From the NCBI GenBank assembly GCA_905182985.1, contig CAJJDN010000033.1, positions 304,233 through 368,232 on the forward strand: a DNA stretch of 64,000 nucleotides, read 5' to 3'. The position numbers and the translations under genes are program-made. Shown here one piece after another: positions 61,407 through 64,000 of this stretch (within the stretch, counting starts at the first letter, position 1; the number at the start of each line of letters is the position of its first letter). Source of the stretch: Paramecium sonneborni (taxonomy: Eukaryota; Ciliophora; Oligohymenophorea; Peniculida; Parameciidae). The notes beneath the pieces are model-generated. The model worked only from the letters and a program-made list of their open reading frames with translations. It did no database searches and was not told where the DNA came from.

Positions 61407-61883
61407 ATGGTAAAATAGTAAATCAATATAATTAGTAAAACGAATACCCAGAGAGAGCTTAGCCATTAGCTAATGAAGAAGTCGAACCATAAATATTAGA
61501 ATTAGCTTAATAAGCAGCTGCTCTTAAATAAGTATTGTATTGATAAAATAATATTAGTTAAAAAAAGGAGCTAATGAAACAACTAAGACATTAAATAGAG
61601 GTATTGCTGAATTAGTAATTATTGCAGCTGATACAACACCATTAGAGATTGTTCTTCATTTACCATTACTTTGTGAAGATAAGGTAATATAATTAAAAAC
61701 TATTTTAATTAGAATGTTCCATATGTTTTTGTTAAGAGCAAAGTTGATTTAGGTAGAATGTGTGGAACAAGTAGAAATGTTGTTGCTTGCTCTGTGATTA
61801 AAGATAAAAATTCAAGAATTAATTAAAATATCACATACCTAAAAGATTTATGTGAAAGATTGCAAATAAACTAAGAAGCATGA
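61407..61883 (+). CDS. SNU13: Snu13/15.5K, L7Ae-family RNA-binding protein
   Basis: Almost every conserved block of Snu13 (NHP2L1) is present: [60 protein letters not shown] and [17 protein letters not shown]. Three introns of 26, 26 and 29 nt. The first intron (61410-61435) directly follows the ATG, giving MQNEYPERAQPLANEE as the N terminus; without removing it the frame does not reach the conserved domain. Snu13 binds kink-turns in U4 snRNA (U4/U6.U5 tri-snRNP) and in box C/D snoRNAs. About 130 residues, as expected. Confidence 0.95.
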
Positions 61884-62167
61884 TCAATATTAAAATATTT
61901 GATGCACATTAATAATTTATACTTTTACTGTAAGTAACATAAACAGATAATATATATCTGATGATTTATTTAACCATTATAATCTATAAATATATAAATA
62001 CAAACTTAAGGAAATTAAAATATAAATATTCTGATCATTTTAAAGTCAACCAAATAATCATTATCTTTATATATTAATCAAAAATATTTAAAATTCATTA
62101 TAATAAAATAATTTAATTTCATTATCTGAAATTCATTATAATAAATATATTATGAATTTATAAAAAA

Positions 62168-62247
62168 TGTTGACGGCGAGGTTCGAACTCGCGCCCTTTC
62201 GGAATGGAGCCTTAATCCACCGCCTTAGACCACTCGGCCACGTCAAC
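62168..62247 (-). tRNA. tRNA-Leu (AAG)
   Basis: 80 nt on the minus strand. Acceptor GTTGACG with CGTCAAC and discriminator A; D arm GCCGAGTGGTCTAAGGC; anticodon stem GTGGA/TCCAT around TTAAGGC gives anticodon AAG; a class II variable arm (about 10-12 nt) and T arm GCGAG-TTCGAAC-CTCGC. The long variable arm and AAG anticodon agree on leucine (CUU). Confidence 0.93.
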
Positions 62248-62466
62248 TTGTATTGCTTATAACTTTCTTAATAGCATAAAAAGGGTTCTAAATTCTAAAT
62301 TAAAGATAATTGAATATTTTAATACAATCTTAAAATGTAAAATTTAAACAGATCTGATTGTAATAAACGAATATTATATAAAATTTATAAAGTATATTAA
62401 AAATAAGATAGGTAATCTTATCAATTCTTTTAAAGAATAATAATAATTATATTAATAATAATAGTA

Positions 62467-63780
62467 ATGTTATTTCTTATAACAATAGTAAGGTAATAAA
62501 TTAAAACATCTTTAGTTTATCATATGCAGCAACATTAATAAAACCAGTGACCATTATCGATGTATTTATGTTATATTTATTAATAGTCATATTCTTAATT
62601 GTGTGTAAGTAGTGGTGAATGTTGTGCATGTTCAAAATCAGGGTCTTGTGGTTCTAATTCAACTTGTGCATGTTTAGCATCATAAGGGAGTCTAATGTCA
62701 GGTTAAACATGTTTATTGAACTCAACAGAAAATTTAGCTGTTGAAAAATAAACATAAAATGGAGCAGATGAATCCTTAATCAATAGGTAATAAATATTTA
62801 TTAAATATCTAGTTTTTCTGTTATATAAGTCTATGATTTATTAAATAGAAATTCAACTTTGTCATTTAAATAATTATCTGCTATTTATGAATTAGGCAAA
62901 AGTATAGCTTAAAATAGTGTATAATAAAGTGAAATTAATTGGTTTTTAAGGAGTCTTGAATTTATTACTAAGAAATTAAAAGCAGTCTAAGCTTTAGAAA
63001 CTAGTGCTCTATAAGCATTTTAAATGCAATTATTGGATTTAATTCGATCACTTATGTTTAAATATATTGATTTGGATTCAACAAAAAATCCAATCTTTTT
63101 TGAATAAGGATATTTTAGTGCTATAATTGCTAAATGGAAAGATACTAGTAAAATTATATAATCAATTTTATATAGTAAATTATTCAAACATGAAAATAAA
63201 TTCCAAATCAATTAAATCAGCTTAATGTGAATATAAATACAAATCAGTGTTGATAAGAGTAATAATAACAAAGATTTATAATAGTATAAATTAGTACTTG
63301 CAGTTTCTAATGAAATGATAGATGCATTCACTAATTCAACATTTATTTATAATTCTACAGTTACGTATTGTTAATTTATGGATAAATATGGTGAAATCTA
63401 TTTTCCTCCATCATCTGAATTTCATTATTGGCATTATGTTCCAAATTTTGACTATGAGCCATTGTTAAATATGACTGATGTAATAGGACTTGGATGTTTT
63501 TAAGTATATTGAAAAATTAATATAGATAAAATAATCTAATTCTGTCTATGGATTGGCATACAATAATTAAGATTGTCAATATAAAGAAGTATCAATTACT
63601 AGAACTGTGCCATATTGTTAATGTAATGAACCTGGAGTTACTTTTGTTTAAATCTTATGGAGTGAAACTAAAATGATTCAACTTGCTTTGGCTTAAGGAT
63701 CATCAAATTTAACTAATTCAACCGAAGCTTATGAACAATTGTTGATCTTTATATATTTTATCATTTATATTTTATTATGA
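62467..63780 (+). CDS. Secreted Cys-rich protein with a GPS-like C terminus and membrane anchor
   Basis: A 23-nt intron after codon 8 assembles a signal peptide (MLFLITIVSLSYAATLIK). A 25-nt intron then leads to a Cys cluster (QLCVSSGECCACSKSGSCGS, NSTCACLASQG). A helical middle follows (AIYELGKSIAQNSVQQSEIN, FITKKLKAVQALETSALQAF), then beta-rich sequence with N-glycosylation sites (NSTF, NSTV, NMTD). Near the end, RTVPYCQCNEPGVTFVQILW resembles a GPS motif of GAIN/REJ proteins (CxC...TxFxV), followed by a hydrophobic tail LLIFIYFIIYILL. Introns of 26, 21 (GTG...CAG) and 22 nt complete the model. If GPS is right, this is a single-pass adhesion-type protein with autoproteolysis; the match is suggestive only. 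Confidence 0.65.
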
Positions 63781-63832
63781 TCATATTAAATATCAAAAAT
63801 TCTATCTATTTACTTTAGTATTATTATAAAAG

Positions 63833-64000
63833 TCAAATGTTGTGTTTTGCTTTTATATTTAATGAATTTTTTGAATTTAAAATGTCCTATTATTTTAAGT
63901 ACCTGTTCGTTTGTAAGACAATCTTTTTTAATTATCCTTTTCCAAATCAATTAGTCCATAATCAAAATCTTTAAAACCTTTTTATTTTTAATAATATATT
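63833..64000 (-). CDS. 3' end of a gene running off the window
   Basis: Minus-strand frame entering from beyond base 64000 and ending at TGA (complement of 63833-63835). It reads GFKDFDYGLIDLEKDNQKKI and then VLQTNRYLKQQDILNSKNS. Too short to identify. Confidence 0.45.

Overview
The window looks like somatic (macronuclear) DNA of a Paramecium-type ciliate. It is extremely AT-rich. Long coding stretches on both strands are full of TAA and TAG where glutamine fits, and they end only at TGA. Genes are cut by very short introns (about 19-33 nt, GTA...TAG or ...AAG) whose removal repeatedly restores reading frame in recognisable proteins (Rab, choline transporter, Snu13, TBC, VPS16, TMEM237, CHCHD2/10). 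Short introns, UAR=Gln and trichocyst-matrix-like proteins together point to Paramecium or a close relative. All gene models here are hand translations in that code; exon edges are approximate and no alignment was run.

Layout. 1-7 kb: a partial coiled-coil gene, a tandem pair of unknown paralogues, a MIR-like protein and several poorly preserved ORFs. 7-20.6 kb: two trichocyst/mucocyst-matrix-like secretory proteins, a large interrupted gene, an AN1-C2H2 zinc finger protein, a Rab2-like GTPase, a near-identical tandem gene pair, a CTL/SLC44 choline transporter-like protein and a secreted Cys-rich protein. 20.6-25 kb: mostly empty AT-rich DNA with two related single-Myb genes. 25-30 kb: a Tctex1-type dynein light chain (present twice through an assembly duplication), tRNA-His, CHCHD2/10, a probable acylated small protein and two hypotheticals. 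30-54 kb is gene-dense: TBC RabGAP, a chromo/bromo/SNF2/PHD remodeller, VPS16, a LIN54/tesmin-type CXC protein, TMEM237, a kinesin, a Q/S-rich protein, tRNA-Gln, an MT-A70 protein lacking the catalytic motif, and a MORN-SAM-TKL kinase. 53.8-58.6 kb: one very large intronless or nearly intronless multipass membrane protein. 58.6-60.4 kb is empty. 60.4-64 kb: RING-H2 protein, small hypothetical, Snu13, tRNA-Leu, a secreted GPS-like Cys-rich protein and the edge of another gene.

Three single N positions (25838, 44691, 52190) each sit between two identical copies of about 1.0-1.15 kb. These are best explained as overlapping contig ends joined without merging, so the dynein light chain, the kinesin 3' end and the kinase domain are duplicated on paper only.

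Functional themes are membrane traffic and regulated secretion (Rab, TBC, VPS16, matrix proteins), cilia (Tctex1, TMEM237, kinesin) and chromatin (CHD-like remodeller, MT-A70 partner, CXC protein). There is no sign of an operon or prokaryotic-style system; neighbours are simply packed closely, sometimes a few tens of bases apart.
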